Shown piece after piece: positions 35,712-48,100 of a stretch of 64,000 nt of DNA. Every line of letters begins with the position of its first letter. Within the stretch, counting starts at the first letter, position 1. Under the pieces are notes generated by a model. The model did no database searches, was not told the DNA's origin, and was given only the letters and a program-made list of their open reading frames with translations. Source of the DNA: Microvelia longipes (taxonomy: Eukaryota > Arthropoda > Insecta > Hemiptera > Veliidae); contig JACMZG010000008.1 of the NCBI GenBank assembly GCA_018340805.1, positions 52,925,983-52,989,982 on the forward strand, written 5' to 3'. A program made the position numbers and the translations under genes.

Positions 35712-37078
35712 ACCTATATATAAACACTTTATTTACAAAATATAAATATGTGAGGCTGGCCTTATAATAAGGTTTGCTTACAACACAGCGTACTTATCAA
35801 TCTAAAAGACAATTGGTCAAATTACAACTAAGGGTTCAAATTAAAAATTATGTACATAAATTTACAAAACTTTACATCTATAGATAACAGACTTGTTATT
35901 CAACTTATTGTTGTACAGTTAATTTATATGATTAAATTTTATGAATAAATATGATGATTTATTATGCCTAATGAGTCAAGAATTATGTTTTCAGACAGTA
36001 CGCGGATAAAATCTTGGTCTACACCGATCTTGTCGACGAATTGTTTTGTTCTTTCTGGTATAGCCCCCCTCGAACCAAACCACAAACCGTACACGACATA
36101 GTTTCTGTCTCCGTGAGAAGCTCTAAAGTGTTCTTTATAATAACTAATGCACTTTTCGTAGATACTTCTCTTTTCCTCGTGTACTTTGTCAGCTTGGTCA
36201 ATGTCGTTTGTCTCATATCTGACAGTAGGATCAATTATAAGAGCAGATTTGTTGTCGGGGTGAAAAGCTACTATGTCAGCATATCTGGAAGAACCTTCCG
36301 AATCTATTGAGTACACCTCATCATAACAAATATACTTTTTCTCCTTGAGTACTTCAGCGATCTTATGTTTAACATTGTGGTGGCGCCTAGTCACCAGAAG
36401 CATGTTTTGTGGGCATTTTCCAAGCACATGTGCTGGAGTTTCGTTCTCTCTGCCACATTTGCGACAGAGGGTCCCAACATCTCCTGATGACTGATAGCCA
36501 GGCACAGCTCTCAAAGAGGGGCGTAATTAACATTAAGTTTTATAGAGTTACACCATTCAGATCCCGTAAGCACTTTATGGTCCCAAATATATTTGTTACA
36601 AGTAGGGTATTCTTTAAAATGCTGCACGCCAACTCCCTGCCACTTACATTTGGCCCAATCGTCAAAACTCTTTTCACGCAAACTTTGTCGGATCTTTTTT
36701 ACGTTAATATCTCCACTAGGGTCATCTTCTAGTTCTAGTCTTTTAAAACACTCTTTAACTTCCTCGTCATAGTTGAAAATATCTTGAAATAGAGCATCGG
36801 GAATTGTACTAAGCTTCTGAGCTATACTGAGATGTTGTAGCGGAGCTTCCCAGCTGCATCTTAATAAACCAAGTCCACGGTAACGACGAGGCGAGTAAAG
36901 CATAGCAGTGTTGGTATTAGCAGGAAGTCCAACTATCGCTTTAGTACTTCTTCTTATGATGACATCTATTCCTTCCAATAGGGGTTTCGGTAGTTTCGTC
37001 AGAGGCGCAGTTTGAAGGGAATATGTCAATGCAGGGAAGATATACTGGTTTAGTATATTTAGCTTCTGGTCAAAAAAT
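35712..37078 (-). mobile_element. 5'-truncated R2/R4-type LINE inserted in a gene 4 intron
   Basis: The minus strand encodes the end of a reverse transcriptase (YIFPALTYSLQTAPLTKL; RRYRGLGLL), a CCHC knuckle (C-x2-C-x8-H-x4-C) and a restriction-like endonuclease (ADIVAFHPDN..ALIIDPTVRYE; GARGAIP-like SRGAIPERT). This is the R2/R4/Dong arrangement. The uninterrupted paralogous introns of gene 3 (26.70 kb) and gene 5 (43.57 kb) define the borders to within a few bases. The 5' end, including all upstream domains, is lost. Confidence 0.75.
35939..37070 (-). pseudogene. R2/R4-type RT C-terminus and endonuclease, frameshifted
   Basis: Two long frames, 37029-36511 (172 residues) and 36514-35939 (191 residues), meet near 36512 with a one-base frame change after NVNYAPL. 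Homology extends upstream to about 37070 without a start. The endonuclease residues R...D...D of the PD-(D/E)xK-like fold appear intact. The 3' UTR runs to about 35712 without a poly(A) tail, as is usual for R2-like elements. Confidence 0.7.
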
Positions 37079-37182
37079 TGAAATAAAATGCTTATATTAG
37101 CTTACTGGATGGTTGTAAAATTATTTAAATGCTCTCAAAACATTCGTTTTTGCCAATATTCCACTTTGACACAGCTTATATA

Positions 37183-37245
37183 TGTTTCTTAAAAGTAGTT
37201 TAAGAAACATAACATTAAAACCTAAACATTTTTAGGTTTTAGTAT
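37183..37245. repeat. Two adjacent perfect hairpins absent from paralogous introns
   Basis: ATGTTTCTTAAA/TTTAAGAAACAT and AAAACCTAAA/TTTAGGTTTT lie where genes 3 and 5 have simple unpaired sequence in the homologous intron. They look like recent local inverted templating. Confidence 0.65.
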
Positions 37246-37790
37246 AGCATATTCTGGTAAATGACAGGACAATCATATATAATTATTCATATTCATTATA
37301 TTATTATATATACATATTGTACACATACATATTTTAATATTATTATACATATACATATCACGTATGTATATTATTACACGATCCTACATTTTACAGTTTT
37401 TAAAACCATAAAACTGTAGTTTTATAGTGAGTACTATAGGAAAACCTCTGGTTTTCATAATTATAGATTGCTGCAATATGAAATAGTATATACATAAAGT
37501 AATATCAAGTCTCTTCACAAAAACTGTTTTAATTAGAAAACAAGAGCCGACTTTCGATCACTTCTGGCCATCCTCTGTCATGCTAAATTGAGTCCTTCAT
37601 AGGCCTAGGACGCAACCTGGGTTTCGAAATTAATTGAATTGTATAACCAGGATACCTGTAAATATATGGCCACTCTTTTTAACATCTCACTTATTTCACT
37701 TTATTAATATCTTTCATTAATCTCTGTTTGTATTATAATATATTAATATTCATCTCACATTTAGTTCCACTTGCAGATTTAATTTCTTTG

Positions 37791-37840
37791 GAGTAATGAT
37801 ATAAATCTCTCCACTTGTAGAGAGACTTATATCATTACTC
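37791..37840. repeat. Hairpin with about 20-bp arms
   Basis: GAGTAATGATATAAATCTCT and an almost exact reverse complement around CCACTTGTA. Confidence 0.7.
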
Positions 37841-37989
37841 TGATTATGGTGAACTCCTCTAGCGCTCATTTTTCGAATTCTAATATATTTTTTGTTTACA
37901 TTTTTATGATGGTACAATCGACCCCTCCAAGAAGTGCCGTGAAATTTTCCATCTGAGTATTTAATTTTAAAAAATTAGACTTCTTTTAA

Positions 37990-38470
37990 TATTTTTACCG
38001 ACAACCAAGCTGCCATTAAAGCTCTTGGATATAAAAAAAAAATATCTCAAAACTTGCCTGACAGTCCTTAAAACTTTATGACCCTGTCACTCAACAATGA
38101 TGAAGTTATTAGATGGCTGCCTCATCACAAGGGAGTTTATGGCCATAAAGAAGCAGACATCCTTGCAAAAAAGAGGTCTGAGCCCATTTCTGTGGGCCCT
38201 AAACCCATAGAAGCCATCCCTATAACTATAGTAAGGGTTTAGTCAAAGATATCTCTCCTGTAACAGGTTTGCCTCTGTAACCAGTCACCTTGGTTACTGG
38301 AGCAAACCCTCTGGTGTAGAGCACAGCTAACTCAAGTTAAAAGTACTCGATCCCAAGCCGATTGAGGATCTCTTCGGTCTAAGTAGAAATGAACTTAGAT
38401 CAGAAACTCGACTGTTAACTGGTCACTTTAACTTCGCAAACATCTTCATGCAAACGGTATCTTAAAGATA
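37990..38470 (+). pseudogene. Non-LTR retrotransposon RNase H domain relic (Jockey/I type)
   Basis: Reads FTDNQAAIKALGY, then RWLPHHKGVYGHKEADILAK, then after frame breaks SRNELRSETRLLTGHFN. These are the RNase H core (T-D-N-Q-A-A, W-x-P-x-H-x-G-x-x-G-x-E-x-A-D) and following LLTGH motif of Jockey/I/R1-type LINEs. Stops and shifts show decay. The RT domain is absent. Confidence 0.7.
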
Positions 38471-38479
38471 ACATAGTAG

Positions 38480-39400
38480 TAAGCTTTGTGAATCAGATAC
38501 AAAACCACTTCTTGAGACTTGAGACCTTAGGCTTTAAAAGGTTCTTCTACTTTATATAAAGGAATATCTTATAGAAAATCCTTTCTATACTTATCAGGAG
38601 TATAGAAGTTATTTAATGTTATTCATTGTTGTTGTGACTATTGTTCATTTATGTAAGTTAAATGATGTTTATTATTAGTAAGTAAGCTTGGTAATACTTT
38701 TAACTTTATTTATTGATACTATCCTAAAGATTAATTATTTGTTTAAATTATTACTATTTTAAATAGTTACTTGCACTATTTAGTATAAAGAAGTGCAAAT
38801 AAAAAATGTTTCTGTTAAAAATCCAGTACCGAAAAATGACAATATCCTTAAATTTTATTGTTTGTAAAACATAATGGAAATAAAGGCTATTTATTTACTT
38901 TGGTAGCAGTACTCCTACTTAGTTTGGCTTTACCAATGAATTGAACAAGATCCTTCATCTTGTCCGTGAAAAAGATTCTGACCAGGACTAATTGAGAGGA
39001 CTGTACAAATGACCTCTAGTTACAATGCAAATGGGGTCTAAACTCGACGTTATTTACAATCAATAATCATAATAATAATAATATGGGAAAATTTAGTACT
39101 CTAGGTTTGCAGAGCTCTGAGATCCCGAAGGGCGCTGAAAAAAGAATACTTTATTGAAATAAAGTTTTTTTTATTTCATCTACAGCCACAATATAGCCTC
39201 AGGCCTTGGATGTTTTCCTTTATTTCTTTATCAGGCCTTTATATGCTTTTCTTTATTTCTCGTAACATTTTAATATTTAACTCACACTATTCTCTCTTAC
39301 CCTTGAATACAGTCATGGTCTGTATTTTTAAGACCTCTCCTCTGATCAGCTCTCTCAAGACATAACAGTACTCACAACTAAAGTGTCCTCAAAATTAAAA
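38480..39400. other. Intergenic stretch, no gene seen
   Basis: AT-rich, nothing recognised beyond possible 3' remains of the RNase H relic. Confidence 0.4.
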
Positions 39401-39401
39401 A

Positions 39402-39673
39402 TCGGGTACGGGGAACCGCGGAACTTTCCCTTATCACATCGGATTCGATACGCTTATCCTCCCTGCTTCGTCCTCTGAATATCAAATTCGTCAAATTTAT
39501 ATAGCAATAGGCTTTTGGATCTCGTTTCGCTCGTCCTCAGTAAGCAAATGAATCCGTATAATCTCAGCGGTTACCCATACAGCACTGACCTCGCTCAATG
39601 CTGCTTAATTGCTATGATCCAACAAAAATCATGGATATACTTGTATTAAAACTTAAAGCACATTGTTAACTTA

Positions 39674-39751
<78 letters not shown>

Positions 39752-40110
39752 TTTTGAATCTCAATCCGATCACATAATTATTTCGCGTTTTATGTTTTTT
39801 CGAAATGTTTGTTGAGTAATTATTGCCGGCTAATGACGAATGGCGTTATAAAATAGTCCTTTTTTTGAACAGCACAACTACAGCGGTAGATTATTTTTTG
39901 AACAAAGTTTTAAATTTTAGCATGAATACACTAGGAGCTACGAAGATAACAGATACGACACACATACACACTCACACACACAACTTTGTGAAAACTACTC
40001 AGGAGGCCTTTAAAACACCTAAAATGGATAATTCAGATTTTATCCAGGTTTTGGTTTTTTTTTGCAAACACAATACGTTTCCTATATACGGTATAAATGA
40101 GGAAAAGCAA
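39402..40110 (-). repeat. 5S-bearing repeat, near full-length reverse copy
   Basis: Starts AAAAATCGGGTACGGGGAAC and contains CTCGTTTCGCTCGTCCTCAG. The reverse complement of the 5S-like segment lies at about 39556-39608 (TCAGCGGTTACCC..CACTGAC..AATGCTGCTTAA). An internal (TA)n follows, then ACACACACTCACACACACAA. It ends at CACAATACGTTTCCTATATA, the reverse of the family head. Same order as the forward copies at 18.0 and 44.1 kb. Confidence 0.75.
39676..39748. repeat. (TA)n microsatellite inside a 5S-bearing repeat
   Basis: Pure TA tract. Confidence 0.9.
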
Positions 40111-40546
40111 AAATGAAAAGAAAAAGAAGTATCGTATCAAATCTGAAGGCGTGATTTATTATATAATTTTAAAAGTGGATGACGATATTTTTTAGTTTCA
40201 GATAATTTAAAAATAGCATGAATTTAATTTACACTCAAATTGTTAGATATCTATTTTATAGTGTAGAAATAAAATAAATTCTATTTAATTTAATTTCTAT
40301 TTTAAGTGTTCAAGAAATGTCGTTCTCAGCAGGGCCTAAGCCAGCCTTAAGTATATAGCCTTAGCGTATACACAGGCATCGGCGAGGCCATGACAGAACA
40401 TGGCCATGTTGGTATGACCTTACCAGCGTTTCATTGGTCGTATCATTATGAAGATTAAGTTGTATCAATTCCGTTTTTTACTTTTCCTTTTTTATATTGT
40501 AGGTATGTGTTTTTACTGATTATTAATTATCTGTTTTATCAGTTTC

Positions 40547-40580
<34 letters not shown>

Positions 40581-40589
40581 ATATATAAT

Positions 40590-40637
<48 letters not shown>
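40547..40637. repeat. (TA)n microsatellite
   Basis: TA tract abutting an inverted-repeat element to its right. Confidence 0.9.
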
Positions 40638-40640
<3 letters not shown>

Positions 40641-41534
40641 AAGGACAAGACCTTTTTCTCGGAAACTATAACAGCTAGAAGGATGCGGTTTTCGGTTTTG
40701 GATTCAATGTAATAGTGAGCAGACGAGAAAAAAAGAAAATCACCATAATCGTAATATCTCCACAACGAATGAACAAAAATAAGTGTTTTCGGGCGTTCTG
40801 GAATCCTCATACAAGCTGCAATAAAGATCACAAGGTATGATGACGTTGCAGTTCCATTAAATATCAACAATAGGGTGGTAAACGATAAACAAATTCCCCT
40901 TTTTGGCAATTTTAAGAGATTCATTAGTAATAACTTTTGAAATTATGAAGCGAATTTGTTAAAATTGGACTCATTTTTTTGCTTTTTATGTAGGCTAACT
41001 GTACAAACCATAAAAACCATAGCTCCCTATCTTACTTTTCAAGTTATCTTAGATAAACCATATTTTTTTTTGTTTTTGCTATGTTAAACGACTATTTTAC
41101 ACCTAAAACTAAGGTTAGAATTAAAACTTTTGACATTCTTTCATTAAAGCAATGTTTCTAGTTTAAAAATATGTCCTTATAATAAATTTTATTTAAATGC
41201 AACATCGTCCAAAATGGCACCGAAGTGAACTAAATTTAAAAAAATGTTTTTTCATCACAGCTCGGTGAAAAAATGTCCGATTTTGATGCGGTCTTCACTA
41301 ATCTTCCTTATTTTTCATTCTTTAAAGAACAAAAAAAACTTCCCTATACCTAACTACAAAATTAAAAAAGTTGGCATTAACATCTCTATGACAGGCGCGA
41401 AGCGCGCCCGAAAACGGATTTTTCTCGTCTGCTCACTATTACATTGAATCCAACACCGAAAACTGCATCCTTCTAGCTGTTATAGTTTCCGAGAAAAAGG
41501 TCTTGTCCTTCTTAGCTGGACCACCCTGTATATA
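40638..41534. mobile_element. Inverted-repeat DNA element of about 0.9 kb
   Basis: The left arm 40638-40730 (AGAAGGACAAGACCTTTTTC...GCAGACGAG) is the reverse complement of 41418-41511 with very few mismatches. The right side continues to GGACCACCCTGTATATA, a TACAGGGTG-type terminus common in arthropod DNA transposons. The matching left terminus seems replaced by TA repeats. No transposase is visible. Confidence 0.6.
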
Positions 41535-41814
41535 TCAGGGGACCCCTGTTTAAAAAAAATCTTCTCACTCCCTCCCTCCATGACCTTAATCTCATAAGCT
41601 CATTTTTCTTTAAAAATTCGCTAAAAACGAAAAATTAAATAACAAGTTCTGACTGTACTGCTCGGAATATAAAGCATATATCGGACTCTAAAACAAGAAA
41701 TCGATTGTTGAGCAAGAAAGGACGCTATTGAAAAAATGCCCGGTTTGCGGATTACTGTGCCAGAATTATATTTTATAGGGTTAACATATTTAAGATTTTG
41801 GACCAAGTTTGTTT

Positions 41815-41985
41815 AGTAGAATTGAGCATTGATGTTCAATTGGATAGGTGACCTGTGTGATTCAAAGTTATTTTTCTTGCTTGAGTTACACCGAAGATGT
41901 ACTAAAATATAAATTAGGTATGTTTTATATTCTGAGGACAAACAAAGCAAGTCCAGAAAGTGCCAAGGTACCCGTTACCCGATTT
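41815..41985 (+). repeat. 5S-bearing repeat, tail fragment
   Basis: Contains TTGGATAGGTGACCTG from the 5S-like part, GAGGACAAACAAAGCAAGTCC, and the terminus GTACCCGTTACCCGATTTTT. Confidence 0.55.
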
Positions 41986-42084
41986 TTAATATCTGAATTA
42001 AAAGTAAATTACAATTTCATTAGAAAAATTACAAATCTTTAAAAAAACAGGAATCGTATACATACAACTAAATTGTTTAATTAC

Positions 42085-42090
42085 TTTATT
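42085..42090 (-). promoter_or_regulatory. Polyadenylation signal of gene 5
   Basis: AATAAA about 55 bp beyond the stop in the context TAAATAAAGTAATTAAAC. A second AATAAA lies some 10 bp before it. Confidence 0.55.
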
Positions 42091-42143
42091 TAATCTTTAT
42101 TTCAACTTTATGTTTTATAATAGTTATTTTTTACTTCTCGTCC

Positions 42144-45100
42144 TCACCAGTAAACTCTTTTCTTATGCTCTAGCGGGAACATTTCCCAGTTCTCAGTAAG
42201 CGGCAGCTGTTTTCCATCAGGACATGTCATTCTTGTACAGACAGCTTTCTTGTCATCACCACAATGACACTTGTTGCAGTCCTGATCCTTCCACTCGTCT
42301 CCGTCCTTGCAATCTAATAAAATTAAGTGATAAATGTTGAAATCTAAGCTGGTAAGTATGAAAGTAGGATCTATTAAACTTATATAGAATATAAAAACAG
42401 GACCTTTGGTCCCTAGCCGCTAACCTTCGGTCAGCTCTGAGGGACTTGGTTATTGGTTGTTGTTTTGTTTTACATGTCATGTCACTAAGTATTTAGCGGA
42501 CTTTCAACATGTGGGCCATTTTGGGGCCAAATCTTAAACAATTTTAAAATTTTATAACATACATAAAGACTTTTTTAAATTAAAAGTCTCTTTCATGCCG
42601 TCACGAAGCATTTCGTTTAAGACCTTATTATTATAACTCTAATCTTATGGTATAGGAATCTTTATTTGGGGATATTTTTTAACTTTAATCTTAACTGCGA
42701 TCCTGTTTTTATGTTTTTTGTTAATATATATTTATAATATTTTTTTGTTAATTTATAATAATATACGAGTATATTGTAGGAATACAAAATATCAATATTT
42801 CTTTTAAATAAAGTTTGAGGCTAAATTAATTTGTTTGAAAGTAACTTTCTATTGGTTTACTTTCTATTTCAAACCGTCAACAAAGGCTTTAAAGCTAAAA
42901 ATAACCATATTTCATTTTTTTTCTATGTAAATAAACTAAAAAATTATTACTTTGATGCGATATTTTTCCGTCCTTATTTAACGTAAAATCGACCAAACAT
43001 TATGATTTTTTGATATGGTGTAGTCATTACAGAAAAAAATATCATCCTAGTTTTAATTCATCCAAGGTTTAAATAGTTAAATTTTTTTAACTATTGACAA
43101 ATTTGCAATATCCCGTTTGTTGACTAGACTATAAAAAATGAAAAAATGAAAAGAAATTAAATTTCTTTTTATTATTAAAAACTCAAATTATTTTGATTTA
43201 ATTATTTTTATGAATAATTAACAAAGTTTGCACAGCTTGAATGTTAAAAGGTATAGTACCTGCAATTTATGAATATAAAAATTACCTGATTTGTATGAAG
43301 CAGGCTTGACTATCAGGTGATCATCATCTGAATGCTCTTTTTGGGCTGAAAAACAACAATTAATAAATTAGTCTAACGAACTAAAACTCTCTCAAACTTC
43401 CTGGTGAATAGTCAATAAATACTAAAAAATCTTAAATATAGAAAGTTTCAAAAATATACGAAATAGTAAGAAATAAATTTGACTTAATATTATGATTCGC
43501 AACTATTTGTTCAAGAATATGTTTGAAAAAGTGTGTAAACTTTTTTTTTCATAACACACAAAAAATAACTATGTACATTGTTTATTCCTTTCAAAGTGGA
43601 ATAACAAGTTGTAAAATTTGTTAAATGTTTTCAAAGCATTTGTTTTTGTCCATACTTAACTTTGTTGTATATTTATCTTGAAGTAGTTTGTTAGAGGTTT
43701 AGCATAGCATAATCTTAGTAGCAGAACAATCATTGTTTTCATGATAATTCTATATAAAGCCTACAAACAGTGTTAAAAGACTGAGACCTAAATCCCGCTT
43801 ATAAACCTAATACTTATATGAGGTATTTTATTATACATACCAGCTGAGCCAGATATAAAATTAACCTACCTCCCTATATAAGGGTTTCCAGCCTCTGATA
43901 GAAGTGCGAAGGTCCTGGATAACCTTACTCTATTTTTGCCGGAGGCTATAGAGTCTATGCAGGGGTCTATGACTAAGTACATATCTATCTATTATATCTT
44001 ATTTTCTTCTATAACTTATTAGGTAATTGTTTCTCTTACAAGTCTTACCAAGCCTTCACAACTTCATTAGCTCTAAAACTTGAAACAATTAACTCATTTA
44101 TCCGTAGGTATATAGGAAAAGGATTGTGTTCGCAAAACAGGAATTTTACCTAAATAATCCGTTTTAGGTGCTTTAAAGACCTACTGAATAGTTTTTACAT
44201 AGTTGTCTTTCTGGTTGTGTGTGTGTGTGTCTGTTATAATCGCAGCTCCCAGTATGTTAATGAGAGTACAATCATCTGTAGGTCTAGTCGTGCTATCCAT
44301 AAAATACTTTTTTATGACGTCATAAACAGGCAATAAAGAATTAGCAAAAATTTCGACAATTTTTTGATCAATTAAAAATTTAACACGCACGTATTCATAT
44401 ATTAGACCAACAAATATGCTAAGTTCCATTTCATTATTTGCTTTAGTTCAATTTTCATCGTATGACATATACAGTTTTTTTTTTTTTTATTAAAAATAAT
44501 TCAATTAAATTGAAATTTAGTACAAGTGTATCTCAAGTAATAAAAATGAGTAATAAATTTTGTTTCTATGTATAAATATATCTGCGGTTTTTGTTAAATT
44601 ATAGAAGTTAAGCAGCATCGAGAGAGGTAAGTGTCTTGATGGGTGGCCGCTGGGAATAAAAATAATTTATTTACTGTCTCCAGTCGAGGAATCCAAGTCA
44701 TGAATCAAGTCAATCACAAGTCGATGACTTGTTGCAGTATAGTTTTGGTGATTGTTTTGTATTTTAAAGACGAGCAAAGCGAGTTGGAGCTGTGGGGATG
44801 AGCGTAGCGAATAAGATACGAAAAAGTTCCGGGGTACCCCGTACCCGATTTTTTTTTGTTTTATTACTCAATAGAATATGTCAAATATATGTGTGTTTAT
44901 ATGTTTAATACATTTTATTCACTGTTGTTTCATAGAAAGTGCTAAAAGTAAACATTTTATTTTCAAATGAAGGTTTATATAATATTATACTAGTGCCATA
45001 TTAGTGCCTATACAATTGCTGGCTTTTTTCCATAATTATATTATCGACAATACTATTAATGTTAAAAAATACTTACCCTCATCGGTGTCTCTCCTATGCC

Positions 45101-48100
45101 TGGTTTGTCTGTCTGAAAAATAATAATAACATATACGTACAATACGTAGGTGATACTAATGCATACCTATCTTAAACGGTTGGCACAATGGTTGTGTGTT
45201 ATTCAATAAACGTTTTATATTTATACTACTTCTTATAGCAGCATTTAAAAAAAAATTTTTTGTAATTTTTTTATAAATTATATGCTGTTAATTCAATATA
45301 TAATATAAAGTTGGTAAAGCAAGTAGCCATCAACTAGTACCTATTCCAGAAGAGGTTTTTTTTTATATTTTTCACGGCTTATCATATTGATAGTAGTGTA
45401 AAGCTCAGGAATCTGCCATAGTCTTGTAGCAATTGCATGCCATGGGACTTCTAAATATTGTAAATTTACCAAGCATTTTACAGATATTATCTAAAAAAGG
45501 CATGACTAAAGAAAGAGATTGAGCATCAAAGCGGAAAGAAGCAAAAACTGGGTTGCATTGTGAAATTGTAGCTCAGGTGTATAATAAACAGAACAACCAT
45601 ATACTTATATGTTATGTACTTATTCGTTCACTACGTACTGGCCTTCCATGCTTGCTTATTAGGAATGACTTAGTACTAGCCTCTTTCTATAACACACTAA
45701 GAGTCACTTTAAAAAGAAGAATTATACAGGCGGCAAAAATTATTTCAATGAAATGTGACTTGACTTAAAATAAGAGCTCAAGTATTTTTAAACTTGACTT
45801 TGCTTTTTTATACTAGTGTGTAAAGTAGGTTTAACTTACCGAATTTCGCTACCAAGCTTCTTGCTTGTGTTTCATCTTCCCACCCATGTGTAGAGTCAAG
45901 TTTCTTGCCATCAGGAGATTCTGAGAACATGCATATTAGATATAAATAAAATAAAATAATTCTTTATTTGCTTGGGTGAACATAATGTGAAAAAAATATA
46001 ACAAACGCAATTGTCATGATAATAATTACATTAAAATCATCATTAAAAACTATTTCTAAAAAATTATAAATTCTGGTAAAACTAATTTTATAAATAAATA
46101 TACATAATAAAATATAACAGACAAACAAGACGACAAGACAAACATGACTAGATAGTAATAGTTATTAGAGACTGGAACTCAGTTATATTATAAAAAAGAT
46201 TCATTATTAAGAAATCTTTTAACTCGCTTTTGACTAGTACAATCTAACTTACAAACATAAACCTCATTGAAAACCTGGTTACGTCGTCATAAACATGGTT
46301 TACTGAGACGTTTTAAAAAATTTGTCAAGTTAAAAGTTACAATATTTTAGATGAAATTGAGCACCAGTGGAGTCGTTCATTATGGGTGAAAGAAAAGAGT
46401 CTCTCCACAAAAATATTTTATTGGCAAAGCGCTTTCAACCTAGCATGAGGCCATCATCAGTGCCTGTACAAACAAGTCAAAGTACTAAAACTAATCAATC
46501 AAATAAAACAAAAAGTAACATAAATACCAAACTAAATAAAAAGGTAGCAACAAAATAAATAAATAAATAATAACAGAACAAAATATAAAAAATATAGGGA
46601 AATAATATGAATAAATAAAAAACAGATAAATAAATAAACAACAAATAAATGATTAAATAAACAATATAAAATTACCTTAAAGTAAACCATAACAATGGTC
46701 ATGGTTTCTTTCACCCATTACAATCTTTTGTTTACGTTGTTGGAGCTTATAGAAAATGATAAGGAAAATATAGGAAACGTATTTTAAGTTCTTTTAGCGG
46801 AAATATATAGAAAAATAATTGCATTTGCACTGAAATTGTGTTTTTGCTAGGAAAGTTGGATTCATCATCTACATTGACGTGGTCACCACCGGAATACTTT
46901 TCTTAATTGGAGTTTATAGTGCTATTTCTTAGATTGTGAAGCACGAACTAAAAACGTGATGAATTGTAAAACTAAGAACACGAATGAATTTCAAAGGAAA
47001 TTTTCCCGGGTATACGGACATCCATCCTTTAGGTTTTTTAACTGGTTTTTGTGACGATAGTTTTGAAAGTCTTTAGAATTTAAAGTTTATCGTATGTTTG
47101 ATACATTTAAATGTAATAGTTAATTATAACTATTTGGACCTTGATCAAGTGTTACCATAAGCATATGTTTTTACCATATAAAATGCAAAAAATAGAATTA
47201 TGCCTCAAATAATTGTATGAATGATTTTAACTTACCCTTGTCAGAATATGGCTTTTCGACTGAGTGAGATCTTTCTCGCCTTACATTCCCTAAAAGCATA
47301 GAAATGCAGTATTTATAAAATTCATAATAGTTATTTCTGCACCTGTTTAAAGTTGAATTTTATTTTCCAATCATGCTCAAGATAAAATGATTGAAGTGCG
47401 CCACAATTGATTGATGAGCAAGAGTTCCAATTGTTTATGCATTAATAAAAATGCATAAATTTCTTTGAATGCATGACATTCTGATGACTTTCTTCGCTTG
47501 TCCTCAGAAGTCATGATTTTTCAAGGCCTATGTTAGTGTTGCTTTGGTCTCGCTGCACTCGACCTCAGAATAAATTGGTTACCCGCAGCCTGGAGTGTTA
47601 TGACTTCAAAATCGTCTGCTCGTACTAGGAATGTTATGATTGCACGAAGCTTAAGGTGGATTACTTCAGCCTCGCTACACTCGACCTTAAAATAATTAGG
47701 TAACCAAATGTCCGGGTGTTATTGCTTTAGGCTTATTAAAGCTTCGAAAAATAATTTGGTAGATAGGCATTCAATAAAATAATATGGGTTATACTTCATA
47801 TTATATTCACGAATGCATTCAAAACCTGGGACCATACTTAGCTGCTTAATATTTTTATAATTATATTTCTTTATAAGAATATTAGCACTCTTTTTTATCC
47901 TATCCATCATCAAATACGATTTTATAATACAAATTTTATGCAGTAAAACATGATAATTTTGACAGATGTAAACAAACTTTTTTCATATCAATATTAGGTG
48001 TCCCCCCAAAAATTAAATATGTTAAGAAATTAAATATGGCCAAGAACGAACAAACTAAAAATTGAATAGCTATGGAATTTCCACAACTAATTTATGATAA

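Noticed and set aside
42256..42480. 74-residue minus frame overlapping the gene 5 inhibitor exon
   Set aside because: It is in the wrong frame and runs through the splice acceptor.
44608..44662. Functional 5S rRNA gene or pseudogene array
   Set aside because: Only the 3' half is similar, it is diverged, and it always sits inside a longer dispersed repeat.
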